In this document: in pieces, positions 32,301-44,295 of the stretch | Numbering within the stretch: the stretch's first letter is position 1 | How the letters are laid out: the number at the start of each line of letters is the position of its first letter | Assembly: GCA_022578605.1 (NCBI GenBank) | Contig: MU394060.1 | Location: 186,001-250,000, forward strand | Origin: Camillea tinctor | Taxonomy: Eukaryota; Ascomycota; Sordariomycetes; Xylariales; Xylariaceae | Reading direction: 5' to 3' | Length of the DNA: 64,000 nt | The notes under the pieces: model-generated | Database searches by the model: none | What the model saw: the letters and a program-made list of their open reading frames with translations, nothing else | Told to the model about the DNA's origin: nothing | Translations under genes and position numbers: made by a program

Positions 32301-35300
32301 CTGGTCATTTTGTTTGTCTTTGCCTTACCCTCCGTTCCTTCTTACCTACATGACGAGAACAAAAACAGGGCCGTAGGTAAAGCTTCACAACTGAATGGCG
32401 CGATGGAAGGGGGAAGGGGGAGAGGGAGGGGGGAAACAAGAATGAGAAGAGGAAGAGGTGGGTTGATTGGAATGGACAAGTAAAAAAAAAAAAGATACGA
32501 AAGAAAAGTTCGTCCATTTTTCCCATCCATGGCTATGTTCGTGGGATATAGCTGAATAAGTTTCTTATGTAACTAGTGCTTAATACAATGCAACTAATCC
32601 AGGATAAACTGCTTCCTGTCTCCATTTCTCTCTTCTCTCTTTTACTTAATTTGGCCTGAGGCATTATCCAATATGTCTATCACATCTATCATAAGTAGGT
32701 GGCATGAAGGTGAATAGAAGGTTAGAGCGAAAACGAAGGGCAAGGGGTAGCAGAGAATGGGAAAGACAGAGAGCGGTTTTCCATTTTCCATGTTTGTATG
32801 GTAAGGGATGCCTGGTATGCATGCATGTTATATGTTAGGTTAGAAGGTATGAATGTGATGTGTGTGTGCTATACTAAATACTATACCTTACATAGTCAAG
32901 TAAGGCATGTGTAGGTAATGTAGTAGGTAGTAGCGATAAAAGTACCCTGCATTGTAGCAAGCACTCGGCCACGTTTTTTTTATTCTTCGCCGTTGTTTCA
33001 GCTCTGGCGCGAGAACGGGAATGAGGGAAGAAACAACAACAACAAAAGAGAACGAAAAAAATCCATGCCATCGGCGCGACCCGCTCGCTGCTAAGAGAGG
33101 TACGGCTTACCTGTGCCGCGATCTGACAGCTGACTGCAACACGTTCGGTGATAACAGCGCCAGATTAATATCATGGTATGTTTTTTGTGTTACGAAATAT
33201 ACGAAGAAGTTAGTCACAACAAGGTGCGCTCAATGATCTTATCTGCTGTGTCTAGTATGTCAATTTTACTTACCTCTAACTACGAAATCGACTATATTTT
33301 CCGAACGCAGAAATCTCGTCCCGCAGTGCTGGCAGGGTTTATAGTATGAAGTTTATACACTATAGGCGAGGCTAGTCTGTATTATACGTATGTACCGGAC
33401 CCAACTGGTAGTCGGTAGTGTTGTCAACCCTACGCCAAAATATTCCTAGTGCCGTGCTGATCATGTTTGAGACCAGAATATGTGGTTCTGAAATAGTATA
33501 TAGTAAGTAGGGTGGTTAGTAAGTCGGGTTTAGCTTGTGTGGTATAGCAGCGTAGCAGTGCATCTGAAAAAGTCGTTTTAGTTCCCTAGACGAGTTTTTC
33601 TTTCTTTCTCGTTTCTCTAAATAGGTTAACGCTACCAACGGCTGACCGATGGATCTCGGCACGTATAAGTCAGCAAGGTCGCAAGCTAGGTACGCGACTT
33701 TTCTCTCGGATCCGTCCAGAAACTCGAGGCACCAATCAGACAACACAATTGGCTCAGAGGCTGGGGAGTCACTGATAGGTTATGCATGTTTTCCCAATCC
33801 CACGTTTCTTGGCCAGGGGGGAAGAAGCTCCAAGATGCAGGATTCGGGAGCGAGGAATACCGAACGAATGCCTAGCGGGGGAATCAACACAAGATGGTGT
33901 CTTCACCGAGTAGCGGGTGTTTGTTCGTTAAAACTTGGGTCTACTTGGATATGTCGGTATGTACATATGTGGTGTATGAACCAATGGAATGGAGCGTGGA
34001 GCGAAAATATGGAGGGACCGGGGGGAAGAGAAGAGAAAGTATGTACATGTAAGAAAGAGTAAGACATAGGTTACTACATACATAAATACCCTAAACTTGA
34101 TTAGCTCAGTTTTGTCAGTCATATTAACATAAACATATATATTGAGAACTATTGATATCCCGTGCTATTGATATTGATTAGCATACTCCATTGTATGATT
34201 TCAGTTTCAAAACAGATAACCCTTTTATCAATTGATGTGTCAATGGAATGGTAGTACATGTGATATGTATCGATGCTGAATTAAGAAGGACATTGAGTGA
34301 TATATAACAGCCCATTGGCTGCTTGCCTCGTTGGACAATACCTTAACTTAAACCAGAGTATGTCCCATTGGTCAGCCAATCAGCCGACCAGCAAAAGCCA
34401 CGCGGGACAGGCGATAAAGGATTTTTAGATGCATAAGGCATATGAGTTAGTAGTATAAAATGTACTATATATACATATCTAAGCATGCAAGGTACATGCA
34501 GTATGCCTTAGTTAAAAAAAATAACACACAGAGACCAGAGAGGTATGGGGTAGCATCGAAAGGATTTCCCTTATTTTTATGTTGATATACATTTCTGCAG
34601 GATTATATTATTAGTGAGAATTTGGCTTTTGGGGCTTGCTGTCTGGACGAATTATTTTGGGGTCCCAATGACGATCTTGCTTGATACAACCGTTACCGCG
34701 TGGGTCCTCCTCCTCTTGCTCCTCCTCCCACGACATTCCTCCACTGAACTGCTGGGCAGTTCGCATCACATGGGTATCGTTATTGGCATCGCATGGTGAG
34801 ATCGCGAATCGTTCAAGTCTATCCTTTTTAGGGATTTGGAAAGAAGTCCCAAACTGATGGGTCAACCAGCGTAGCCCAGCAGGGGGGAGAGGAGGGGTCA
34901 TCAGTACCGTTTGTTCCTCTCCCTACGTGTGCGTGTGTGTATTTGTGTGTGGTGTGCCACATGCGCGTTTGTACCAACCCCGGGTTCCCAGACTCGGGTC
35001 TACGTATTAAGAAGTTGATACATATGTAACGAGCACAACCCCCCCAGCCTTCTGGCTGCATGGTCCTTCCCCTGTGTTTGCCCAAAACTTCCTCACATTC
35101 ACATCTCGAGCTTGTGTGTAACACATTGGATCATCGTCAGCGAGTAATAATAAGGGGAAACACTGGTGATCGATTTGGCCTATCGGACTTCGCGAGGCCT
35201 GTTTACCTTACCGCGATCTCTCACCGGCGTATAACGAAATTCTCATGACAACGACGACTTAAGAGTTGAGGAGTTGTCGCGTTGCCAGCCAGTCTTCCGG

Positions 35301-35606
35301 CTCTTGCTCAAGGCGCTCGGCCACAAACAAGTCTCCAGGAAGCGGTGAGGATATAAAAGGACTACCGGATCGACGTTCTCACTTGTCATATTTACACGTG
35401 AAGACATAAAGCTTTGAGGGGCAATTGGGTTGGGGTTCAGTCATCACGATGATGGCACTAATGACAAACACGTCACAACTGGGCCGGAGCTCACGGGTTC
35501 GTAGCCTCACTCTCATCTTATAACTACCTAACTTATCTATATATCTCGTTATCACAGCATATTAAAGAAGAACATACCGCTCACAAAAAAATAGGAGAGT
35601 CGCGAG
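29348..35606. other. 6.3 kb gene-poor region
   Basis: No strong gene. Short tandem motifs occur (GACT units near 30440; TAGG units near 30536; AGAG tract near 30577). The minus-strand open frame 34611-34901 is listed separately as doubtful. 35060-35606 holds the upstream region of the next gene, where nothing specific is recognised. Confidence 0.5.
34611..34901 (-). CDS. Doubtful small open frame, 96 codons
   Basis: An ATG-initiated minus-strand frame reading MTPPLPPAGLRWLTHQFG at the start, with an acidic middle (SWEEEQEEEDPRG) and a polar C terminus ending KPQKPNSH. Composition and codon choice look somewhat more protein-like than other frames nearby, but there is no recognised domain, no signal peptide and no neighbouring exon. 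It could equally be a chance frame. Confidence 0.18.
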   Translation of the reverse strand: MTPPLPPAGLRWLTHQFGTSFQIPKKDRLERFAISPCDANNDTHVMRTAQQFSGGMSWEEEQEEEDPRGNGCIKQDRHWDPKIIRPDSKPQKPNSH

Positions 35607-36836
35607 ATGGCCGAGTCACCCATTGTACACGAAATGCCGAGGATAAGGTCTATGGCACCGGGGAACCCACTCCCTGCCCCCCATTTATCCTCATCAACAA
35701 CACCAGTAGCATCAGCAGAGGACAGTTATTATGTCCTGCAGACTTATCCCAAGTCTAATGAGACTAAGAGGATAAGTACTTTAGATCCTGAAAAATCAGC
35801 TGTCGACATTGGTATTGCTATCACAACGCAAGCGCCGAGTTCGCCGGCGTCATCATCAGCTCCATCCCCGTCTCTTTATACCCCAGTGTCACCATCACTA
35901 TTTCCCATACCACCCAGCCGCTCTTCCACCCCCAATGCATCATTCATCCCCACATCCAGGTCAGCGTCCACACTGCTCTCAACGACGACGAGAGGATGCG
36001 GGTCGTCGTTAGGGGATTCGAGGATGGGAACATCCTCGACATCCATATCGACACCTGCAACCACCTTCAGCTCTCCCGCTTCCACTCCCACCCCCTTCTC
36101 GCCCAAGCGCATGTCCATATTTCCGCGATGCCAGCGGATGCCCTCGGCGCCGTCGCCGGTCTACAGCCCCCCTAGATGTAAGCGCGCGAGCCGCAGCCCA
36201 CGGTCGCCGCACGTCATCGAGAAGCACGTTGAGGCCGGCGGTCTCTACATCGAGACGGGGAGCAAAGCAGCCAGCGCGACGCTCGCGTCCGAGCGCCTGC
36301 AGGTAGTCCAAGACGGGGACAGGGAGAGGGATAACAGCAGGCGTCAGAGCGCCGCGGGGCTCAGCGTGTGCAGCGCCGCCTCGGAAACGCCGCGGTCGCC
36401 CGCCTACGCAGGCTCATGGCTCGAGGTGCCGCGCCCGGCGCCGCGGCGGCCGGAGCCCGGATCGCGGGCGTCGTCGACGAGCTCCAGCGGGAGCACCGAT
36501 GCGACGGACTCGGACTCGCTGTCGCCGATCCTGGCGCGGCCGGCGGTGCTGCAGGCCTTCGGCACGAGCAGCGTGGGCAACCGCCACACGACGTACGTCA
36601 CCAACAACGACGACTACGACGCGCACTCCATGTCGGCCATGTGGTTCGGCGAGACGCGCAAGAAGGCCTGCGACTACTACATCGGGGCCGAGCCCGACTT
36701 CGCCGTCGCCGTCGTGCAGGAGCGCCAGCGCCGACGGCGCAGGGCCCGGCGGGTTAAGATGGTCGGTGGCGTGGCTGTCATCGCGGCCCTGTTCATCGTC
36801 GCTATTGTGGTGGGCGTTTCGCTCTCGCTTAAGTAA
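35607..36836 (+). CDS. Ser/Pro-rich protein with C-terminal membrane anchor, 409 aa
   Basis: A complete frame starting at the first ATG (GAG ATG G). About 330 residues are low-complexity, rich in Ser, Thr and Pro (long stretches such as SSPASSSAPSPSLYTPVSP), then a short ordered block with VGNRHTTYVTNNDDYDAHS, MWFGETRKKACDYYIGAEPD and FAVAVVQERQRRRRRARRVK. One hydrophobic helix at the very end (about 388-406, MVGGVAVIAALFIVAIVVGV) is followed by SLSLK, so it is a tail-anchored or type II single-pass protein with the basic cluster inside. I know of no named family. The base composition changes strongly within the gene: the first half is moderate in GC, the second half (from about 36120) is very GC-rich at third positions. 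It is on the same strand as, and 1.1 kb upstream of, the zinc-cluster regulator. Confidence 0.75.
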   Translation: MAESPIVHEMPRIRSMAPGNPLPAPHLSSSTTPVASAEDSYYVLQTYPKSNETKRISTLDPEKSAVDIGIAITTQAPSSPASSSAPSPSLYTPVSPSLFPIPPSRSSTPNASFIPTSRSASTLLSTTTRGCGSSLGDSRMGTSSTSISTPATTFSSPASTPTPFSPKRMSIFPRCQRMPSAPSPVYSPPRCKRASRSPRSPHVIEKHVEAGGLYIETGSKAASATLASERLQVVQDGDRERDNSRRQSAAGLSVCSAASETPRSPAYAGSWLEVPRPAPRRPEPGSRASSTSSSGSTDATDSDSLSPILARPAVLQAFGTSSVGNRHTTYVTNNDDYDAHSMSAMWFGETRKKACDYYIGAEPDFAVAVVQERQRRRRRARRVKMVGGVAVIAALFIVAIVVGVSLSLK

Positions 36837-37916
36837 TACCGCTGGCGGGAACAGGAAAGGGGTTTTTGGGATAGAAGGGTATAGGTGAATGGCATGTGCG
36901 TGTTTATATATAAACAGGGAATAGGGATAAAGGGGTGGGGTTTTCTTGGGAGCTATATCATTAAAGGGTCACGAGTGAAATGTACAAAATATGGGGTATG
37001 AGAGAGATCAGGGGGCGATGTGTATTAGGCCCCCCGATCTGTGTATTCATTATATGTACCTTATTAAGGACTTGTCTCATTCTTTTCTTTCTCTCTGTAC
37101 ATTAGTTTGTAAGGTTAGCTAGCCTCTTTGTATTGTATAGTTCCTAGTACGCTGGGTTGTCTGAACCTGGTTTGGGATGTATGTATGTCAACTTCGAGTT
37201 GCAAGTTGCGATTTTCTCTACAAGATTTCATATGTCCAAGTTTGGTATAATTGTATAACCTAACATATGTTTATACAAATAATTGGGAAGGAATAGTTAG
37301 GTATTTTGTCCATCTCAATTACTTACATATTTGATCATTATTTTTTTCTTCGACAATCTCTTACCATATATTCACATACGTGTATAGTTTCAGACTTTCA
37401 GTTGAGTATAAAATTACAACACAGGCTAAGCTGTTGGTGTGTGCCCCACATAAATCCTTCCATTTTATAGCCGACTGAGTCCGGAGTTTGGGCTCACGAG
37501 CGGACAGAACATCTCACCGACATCACCATTTTTCAACCCTCAGCTGAGTAACTAGTCAGCAGGATCAAATACACGAACAGCTTCACCTGCGATTCGGTTC
37601 ATACAATCACGGTATTAATCGATAACAAGTGGGAATCGGATGACCACGTCTCCGCCTAGTGCTGAATCGTCGGCATTCTTCTGCTTACAAAGTGAACTCC
37701 GATGTCTTCTAGCTAAGCGGATTATCAAGACGAGGGTTAAAGATAATACATCTATACCAACGATACTCCGTTCATTATTAGTATATACATTAGTGCTCGA
37801 TCTAGTCGTGCTTTTATCTACTTATCACGTCCTTGGGATATTCGGGTCCGAGGGTGGTCACTTTATAGAATCCTCCCATCCACCTTTTCGACCTCCCCAG
37901 TTCGTAGTACAGTAAC
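36837..37916. other. Intergenic / leader region of the zinc-cluster gene
   Basis: It has the 3' flank of the Ser-rich gene and the upstream region of the regulator. It includes an ATG-initiated frame of 91 codons (37640-37915) that stops one base before the regulator's ATG; if it lies in the mRNA leader it is a long upstream ORF. Confidence 0.5.
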
Positions 37917-40810
37917 ATGGAGCAACCGATTGGACCACAAGCACGGTCACGGCCCAAAATGAACTATGCCTGCGAGGCATGCCGGGCCGCTAAGTTGAAG
38001 TGCCAGCCAGGAACTCAACCCGGGATCTGCAAGCGGTATGTTGTCACAAGGCCGGCCCCCTAATCCGACTCCCTCCCCCTCTGCATGTAGATATAAAGCC
38101 CCTTTGACCTAATCAAACCCAGCCCACACTATAATTTAGACCACCCTGTCCAGCTAATACGTCCATTTCTTCCATCGTAGATGTTCAGAATTCAAACGGG
38201 AATGTGTTTTTCGAACAGGCCCGCGGACCCGTCGTCCTAAAGCTTATTCAACCCGGCCGTGAGTGAACTGTTCACCTTCTTTATCTTAGTCCGGGTATTC
38301 TCTTCTTTCAATCTTTTAAACCATTATTATCGTATATTATTTACTCAGACGTGAGGCGCAAGGACAGAGACGCACAGGTGCCCCCTCCACCACCAGGACC
38401 GAGCCAGACCTTCCAGATAGACTTTAGCATGCCACCTGCAGATGAGCTCAGCCTCGACTTCGACGAACTCAGGCTGAGGCACGAGTCTTATATCGAGGAT
38501 CTCGTCCCGTCCTCAAGCGAGGACGACTATGATTACGACGACGAATTTGAAGACGCACGCGACTCAATCGGTAACCCTACTACGCGGGAGACATTCAATT
38601 TCAACGACCTCTCATCGGGGAATATCCCCACCCCTTCTTCATCATCGGTATCTACGTCATCCAGGAAGCCAGGTCCAGGTTCAGCATCCAAAGCCTCACG
38701 CGCCATGGGAAGCCTAGGTATCAAACCCCAGTTTAATCTGGACTCAGCGACGCGCATGCTCTCATCCTTTGTTGAAATGTTACCTCATTGCCCGATTATG
38801 GTTCTTCCCTCGGGCGATGATGCTGACGTACGATCCATGGCACGAGATTCGCCCTTCGTACTCTTGGCTATCCTGGCCGTTACAAGCTGCTCGTCGAGCT
38901 TGCAGGGACACAGCTTATATGATGAAGAATTCCGCAAAGTGCTAGGTCTCAAGTTTGTCGCCGGAGGGGAGAGGACGCTTGAGTTGCTGCAGGGCCTGTT
39001 AATATATTGCTCTTGGTAAGTCTTATTTATGTTGCAGAGTGCTAGGTTATGATGATCATGTTCGAGGCTCGTGGATATGCCAAAAACTGTGTCATATGAG
39101 TAGCGGCTCTAAAATAAGTGAGATCCTAGAGTACTAATGATGTGTATATACTCAGGTACCCATTTCACCTACGCCCGAAGAACAAGCAAATGTTCCAATA
39201 TCTCCGCATGGCTGTTGATATCGTGCGAGACCTTGAGCTTGAACAGGAATCGGACATGGCCGATCTATCTGATGACCCTCACATTACGGAGACAAGACTT
39301 CAGCACATCCGAGCCTATCTCGCTTGCTTCTATTCATATTCAACGTATGCCCAACCCCAACATGAAGTCAATGAATTCATTCTAACATCTCGTCAGGTCC
39401 ATCTGGGCATGGGCTAAGGCGCCGGATCTAAAATATACCCCCTGGATGGCGAAGTGCTGCGACTATTTAGAGAAGACTAGCCAGCTAAGACAGGATCATA
39501 TCCTTGTCTGGCTCGTTAGAATACAGTATATCCTCGATGAACTTATTGAGACTCAGAAGACCTTCGGCGCGTTCCGAGACCAACAGAGCAGGCAACATAG
39601 ACAGCTCATACTACTCGGTCTTGAGACGCAACTCCGCGATTTTCAAAACAGAATTCCTAGCACGATATCAAAGACCCGTAAGTTCAGACCCTGGTACAGA
39701 CCTATAGACCTTTTTTTAGCTTCGCACATTCCACCCCCTAGTCCTCCTCACTCACCCAAGCACAAGGTGCTCTTTGCGATAATAACAACTGGGAAACTTG
39801 TACTAACCATTCCATCCCACCCAGCGAGCATATTCATGAGCTCCCTCACGGCAGACATGTACCTCGTCGCCGCGCCCCTAATGCGCACGCCCAAACCCTC
39901 CGCGTCGCGCGTCCGCAACGGCGCCACCATAACCGAGAGCGACCCGTCGTCCTCGGCCATCGACCCGCAGAAGCTGCTGGCCATAGCCTCGAGCGCGCGC
40001 ACGTTCCTGGCGCACATCGCCTCGCAGTCGCGGCAGACCGTGTCGCACTTCTGCGGCGCCGACTGGGCGCGCTTCATCGTGGCCGTCATCTTCGGGCTGC
40101 GGCTCTCGTTCCCGGCGGGGCACGTGTGCGCGGGGTACGACCACGTCGCCGGGCGGCGGGTGCTGGACTATGGTGCGCGGCTGCGAGAGCTGATAGCGCT
40201 GTGCGGCGCTGTCGATGAGGAGGAGGGCAAAGGAGAGGAGAAAGGGAAGAAGGGAGGAGGGGAGGAGGAGGAGAAGAAGAAGAAAGGCACGAAGGGCACG
40301 GATGCGGTGGCGGCTATGCGGGTGGTTCTCGGGTCGGTGAAGGACACGTTCGAGAGGAAGATTGCTGCGGAGGAGCAGCAGCAGCTACTGAATTTGGCGA
40401 TATCTGGGGGAAAGGCATGCCCTATGATAAATGGGACTTTGAGTCAGTATTTGCCACTGTGGGATGGAAATCGACAGCAGCAGCAAGGTCAGCACGGGGG
40501 CCACGGACCCTCCACTTCGTACGCCACATCGTATAGCGGGTTGAGCGGCAGCTCTGGAAGTGGCGGTAGTACTTCTGGTATATTATCGAATCAGGGATTC
40601 GTCAATATGCCGGCAGGCTTCGAAGGTATGGGACAGATAGGAGCAACATCCGCAGGTGCCGATGCTGCTGATGGAGTTACAGAAGATAGGCCTCTGGTGT
40701 TCCATGACCTCTGGGCTACGATGACGATGGGGTGGGCGGAAGATATGGAAGAGGGAGGGGAAATTAGTTTAGAGGGAAACCCGGGATATACCAATTTTAC
40801 GGATTCATAG
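37917..40810 (+). CDS. Zn(II)2Cys6 zinc-cluster transcription factor, 6 exons
   Basis: The proposed exons are 37917-38035, 38181-38258, 38356-39015, 39156-39344, 39397-39677 and 39825-40810, giving 770 residues in one frame. The DNA-binding cluster is complete: Cys 19, 22, 29, 38, 41 and 48 (C-X2-C-X6-C-X8-C-X2-C-X6-C), split by intron 1, followed by the basic linker RTGPRTRRPK. The next part is acidic and Ser-rich (SSSEDDYDYDDEFEDARDS). The middle holds helical segments typical of the fungal regulator middle region (SPFVLLAILAVTSCSS, FQYLRMAVDIVRDLELEQE, HIRAYLACFYSYST). The last intron is 147 bp with GTAAGT, CTAAC and CAG; because it is a multiple of three it could be read through. The exon 2-3 junction needs the acceptor GTGAG at 38355, because the stronger CAG at 38348 breaks frame. 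It has a Lys/Glu-rich insertion (EEKGKKGGGEEEEKKKKG) and a Gln/Gly/Ser-rich C terminus. Target genes are unknown. Confidence 0.85.
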
Positions 40811-41364
40811 GTTTAAGCCGATCTTCATATATAAAGGAAAAGGAACTAGACTCGACTTTAGTAGAGGAAGTTAATAAGAAGAATTACGATGGCTTAATAG
40901 GAGGCGAAAGTGAGTTATATTTGCGATGACTATAATACACAGCTCAGTCGTAAGTACAGTATATAACAGTACCGGAAACCCCCACGAGTATGAATAAGCT
41001 GACAAGTGCCTCGTCGCGGATAGATATCTACCACCATGATTCCTAAGTTGAATCCAGCACCAGAAGATTTATATCGTATCTCAATAAGTTGGGTGGAGGG
41101 TACGTCAGCGTCTGAGCCTGTTTGTCGTCGTCATCCACCTTATACAGTCCTCTCTCTACCAAAAAAGGGGCTTATCAGTCTACTTGACATATAACCGATG
41201 ATGGAGAGCCACCCAGCTCTCACCCCCCCTCCCCCCTTTTCTCCCTTTGCCAAAGATTGTAGTCCCATTAGTCTTCCCTATAAATACCCCTTCCTCTCCC
41301 GGCCCTTCAGTCTTAGCCCTGACTCCCTTTTTTTCTCTCTGACCACCTCCGCGCCCGACGCCTC
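40811..41364. other. Convergent intergenic spacer
   Basis: This is the 3' space shared by the zinc-cluster gene (+) and the acyl-esterase gene (-). It shows nothing beyond a pyrimidine-rich stretch near 41215-41345. Confidence 0.55.
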
Positions 41365-43013
41365 TCAGGTCTCCAACAAATCCAGCCAGTTCAGCACCAT
41401 CATGGCCTTGAGCAAGTTGCCGCGCATATCCATGTGCACGCCATCGTACAGGGTGGCCTGGATGCTCATGTTCCAGGTGCCGAGGTGATCGATGCGCTTG
41501 CGGGCGGCGACAGCGGCCATGGCGTGCTCGAAGCGGACGATGGCCTTGTTGCCCTGGGAGACGAGCCACTCGTCGGGCTTGCGCTCGCCGGCGGCGTTGG
41601 GCGTGATCAGGAGCACGGGCATGTTCCGGTTGCGGCTCATGGTGCGCAGCCGCATGCGCATGCGCAAGCGCGCGTCGATCGTCTCGAGCACCGCGTCGGT
41701 CCACGCCGTCGTCTGCTCCACCTCCAGGTCGTTCCACAGCCCGTGGCCCAGCACGAAGGCCGTGCGCCGCGACGGGTCCGTGTCGATGGCGCGCTCAAGA
41801 CGACGCCGCTCTTCCTCTGGGATCGGGTATCGGACCATCTGCTCGACTAACAGGGGGTCCATTAGTTTAGTATAGAAAGAGCTATGTCTGAGTCTGATAG
41901 ATGAAAAGGGGGGAGAAAATAGGGGGGTAACAACAGGGTTGCTAATTATGGATAAAAGGGGGAGGAAGGTTGGTTATACAACGTACTCCGGAGGTCCGTC
42001 GACCAGTTCGGTATGAGACGAGGGCACGCCAAGCTGAGAGGGTCATGTTTCAGGACATCTGCCGTGTTGAAAATCCCCTGAACCGAGCAGTCGCGCACGT
42101 CGAACTGGTTGTTGCAAAAGCAAGCATCCCTTACCAAGAAAAAACCCCGATTAGCCCGATACGCTTCTCACTTCTCCAAGTTATCACCCCCGGTCACCTC
42201 CCTCCACTTCGACCTCTCGCCAGGGAATCCCAGCATCCAAATAGAAAAGGGGCAAAAAGGGGGGCGGAAGAGGGATAAGGGGGGGGGTGGAAATCCCAGC
42301 ACCCGACCTCCCACTCACCTCTCCTCATCGTTAAAATTCCAATCCGTCACCCCGCCATACCCCAGGTCCTCCCTCACAATCACATTCAGCGCGCCCATCA
42401 CATGTCTCAGCATCGAATCCCCGACCAACACCACCTGTCCGAACCTGCCGAGCACCTCGCACGCCTCCCTTGTCGTGAACCAGCGCATATCGCAGCCGCG
42501 GGGCATATACGGGGCGTCCCTGCCGACGCGGCCGCCCTCCGCCATAGCCCTGAGCGCGGCGCGGCGGTCCGCGCACGCCGTCCCGAACGGCCGGTGCAGG
42601 TCCAGCGACGAGACGTTGCACCCGCGCTCGCCGCGGTGCTTGTAGGCCTGCAGGGCGTCGACGAGCTCGCCGGCGCGGGCGGCGGGGTCGGCGAGGGCGG
42701 GCACGCCGCCGCACTCGCACGAGGGGCAGAGCATGGCGGGGGTGCGGGGTCCGGAGCGCCAGAAGCAGAGCAGCGCCGCGGAGGCGGCGAGGAGGAGCGT
42801 GTAGCGGTAGAGCTTGGACTGGAGGATGCGGGGGCGCGGGCGGGCGGCGAGCCAGGTGTGCGGGTGCGGGTGGTGATGGTGGTGGCTAGGGGCGTTGGGC
42901 CGGCCGCTCTCGGGGCTCGAGGACGTGTGTTGGTGGTGGGGTTTCTTGTCCTTGTAGAGGTCGGCGGACTGGGCTGGGTGCAGCAGGTTGTATATGTCGT
43001 CCCAGAGCGTCAT
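41365..43013 (-). CDS. Pmr5/Cas1-type GDSL/SGNH-like acyl-esterase, type II membrane protein, 3 exons
   Basis: Exons 43013-42319, 42129-41983 and 41881-41365 (minus strand) give 452 residues in frame; introns are 189 and 101 bp. The first donor is GTGAGT; the second has the weaker donor GTTGTA, chosen because GTACGT two bases earlier breaks frame. A polar, His-rich N terminus (SHHHHHPHPH) precedes one signal-anchor helix (about 66-86). The lumenal domain shows C-rich TPAMLCPSCECGG, LHRPFGTACADRRAALRAMAEG, YMPRGCDMRWF, block I VVLVGDSMLRHV (the GDS serine), ACFCNNQFDVRDCSV, TAFVLGHGLWND, LLITPNAAGE and the catalytic DGVHMDMRGN (DxxH). This is the layout of the plant trichome-birefringence-like and fungal Cas1 families, which O-acetylate polysaccharides in the Golgi. 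The polysaccharide substrate is unknown. It converges with the zinc-cluster regulator. Exon 1 is extremely GC-rich, unlike the AT-rich flank that follows. Confidence 0.82.
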
Positions 43014-44287
43014 CTTGGCCTGTTTCCTTCCTCTGGTCTGTTTGTCAGGTATCTAGCTATCTGTCTGTCTGTCTCGGGTTCCTTCGAAAATAGAACACAA
43101 AATAGAAGAGAGGAAGCGATGTTAAACCAAAATTGGTAACTCAGGATACGACTTTTTCTCTCGGACTCAGAGAACTTGGTGATAGTTCTCCTACGTGCTT
43201 AGGAACTTGTATGGATGTCATCTTTACGGCTGTCTAGCTCTGAGAAGGAGCTCTTCTTTCAAGGTTTGTCTTTCTGCTAGGTTAAGAGCGCCCCCTATAT
43301 GAGATAATTCATGAGAAGCCATGATCGAAGTGATAGTGGATACGGATGATATCACTCTTATTCCAATACGGTTCGCCAGCAAGTATTAGCAGTCGCCATC
43401 GATATTCCCCGACGATAACAAATCTGTAAGTCTTCAAATTGAATATCACAGGTATTGACGAGCCAACCAATGTTATTAAGCATCTATTAGATGAATAAAT
43501 ACCTGACGTGTATCTATGTTTAATAATTCCCCTAATAGTACACTAATGCGAGTCAACTCTAGCTAGTCTAGACTGGCATTTTTCAAGTCATATTGAATTG
43601 AATAGCCTATTAGGTCTCAAGGTACGGCATATAGAGAGGTGTACTTAGGTAGTTGAATCGATGTTCAGTTTTCTGTCAAGTCTTTAGAAAAGTCTATATC
43701 CATGTAGTTACGGATAATGCATACCTCTTCTTTCATGTTTACTAATAAACCCCTCGGGTTTTCTTCTTCCCATCCACCCGTAACTTTTATCACCATAACT
43801 TAACCCGACATCGGGTTAAAATACCTCCAGCGGCCACCGTATTAAGTAGACAGACACATAAGGAAAGAGTTGCGAAGGCGGGACAGAGAGATTCCGACTG
43901 ACCTCTTAAATAAAAGGAAATATTTCTGCATCTCAGGTGAAACAAACGAGAAATAAAGAAAAAAAGAAAATTAATGGCACCGGGGTTATAGATTTGAATG
44001 GAGAGAGGCTCGCTCTCCAAAAGGCCGGGTGTCTCGGATTGGAGATCTCACAAACCCGGGGATGCCGGACGTCGATCAGTCTGGAGCTCAGATCGCCCAT
44101 ACTTTCTAAAAGTCTGGGTTCGGATTCTTCTTTGTTGCAAACAAGCTTGACCGACTATCCTCTAGTATAGAACACACGAGATGCATAATTGGGAGATCCT
44201 GATAGCCCCAATCTAGATTTGTTGTGTCGATATCGTGTTAGTCACGATTGAAATCCTCGGCTTTTCCGGGGAAATCAAGCAATGAAA
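43014..44287. other. Intergenic, promoter side of the esterase gene up to the transposon
   Basis: No gene seen. A TCTG tetranucleotide repeat (CTATCTGTCTGTCTGTC) lies around 43057-43074 in the esterase leader. Base composition is ordinary until the transposon end. Confidence 0.5.
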
Positions 44288-44295
44288 CCCAAAGG
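44288..44295. repeat. Target-site duplication CCCAAAGG (left)
   Basis: The eight bases immediately outside the left inverted terminus recur exactly at 47837-47844 outside the right terminus. Confidence 0.75.

Noticed and set aside
33649..34062. 137-codon plus-strand frame
   Set aside because: Random-looking composition, no domain, no splice partners, overlapped by equally open antisense frames.
42402..43139. 245-codon plus-strand frame rich in Ala/Arg/Gly
   Set aside because: Antisense shadow created by the GC-rich first exon of the acyl-esterase gene.
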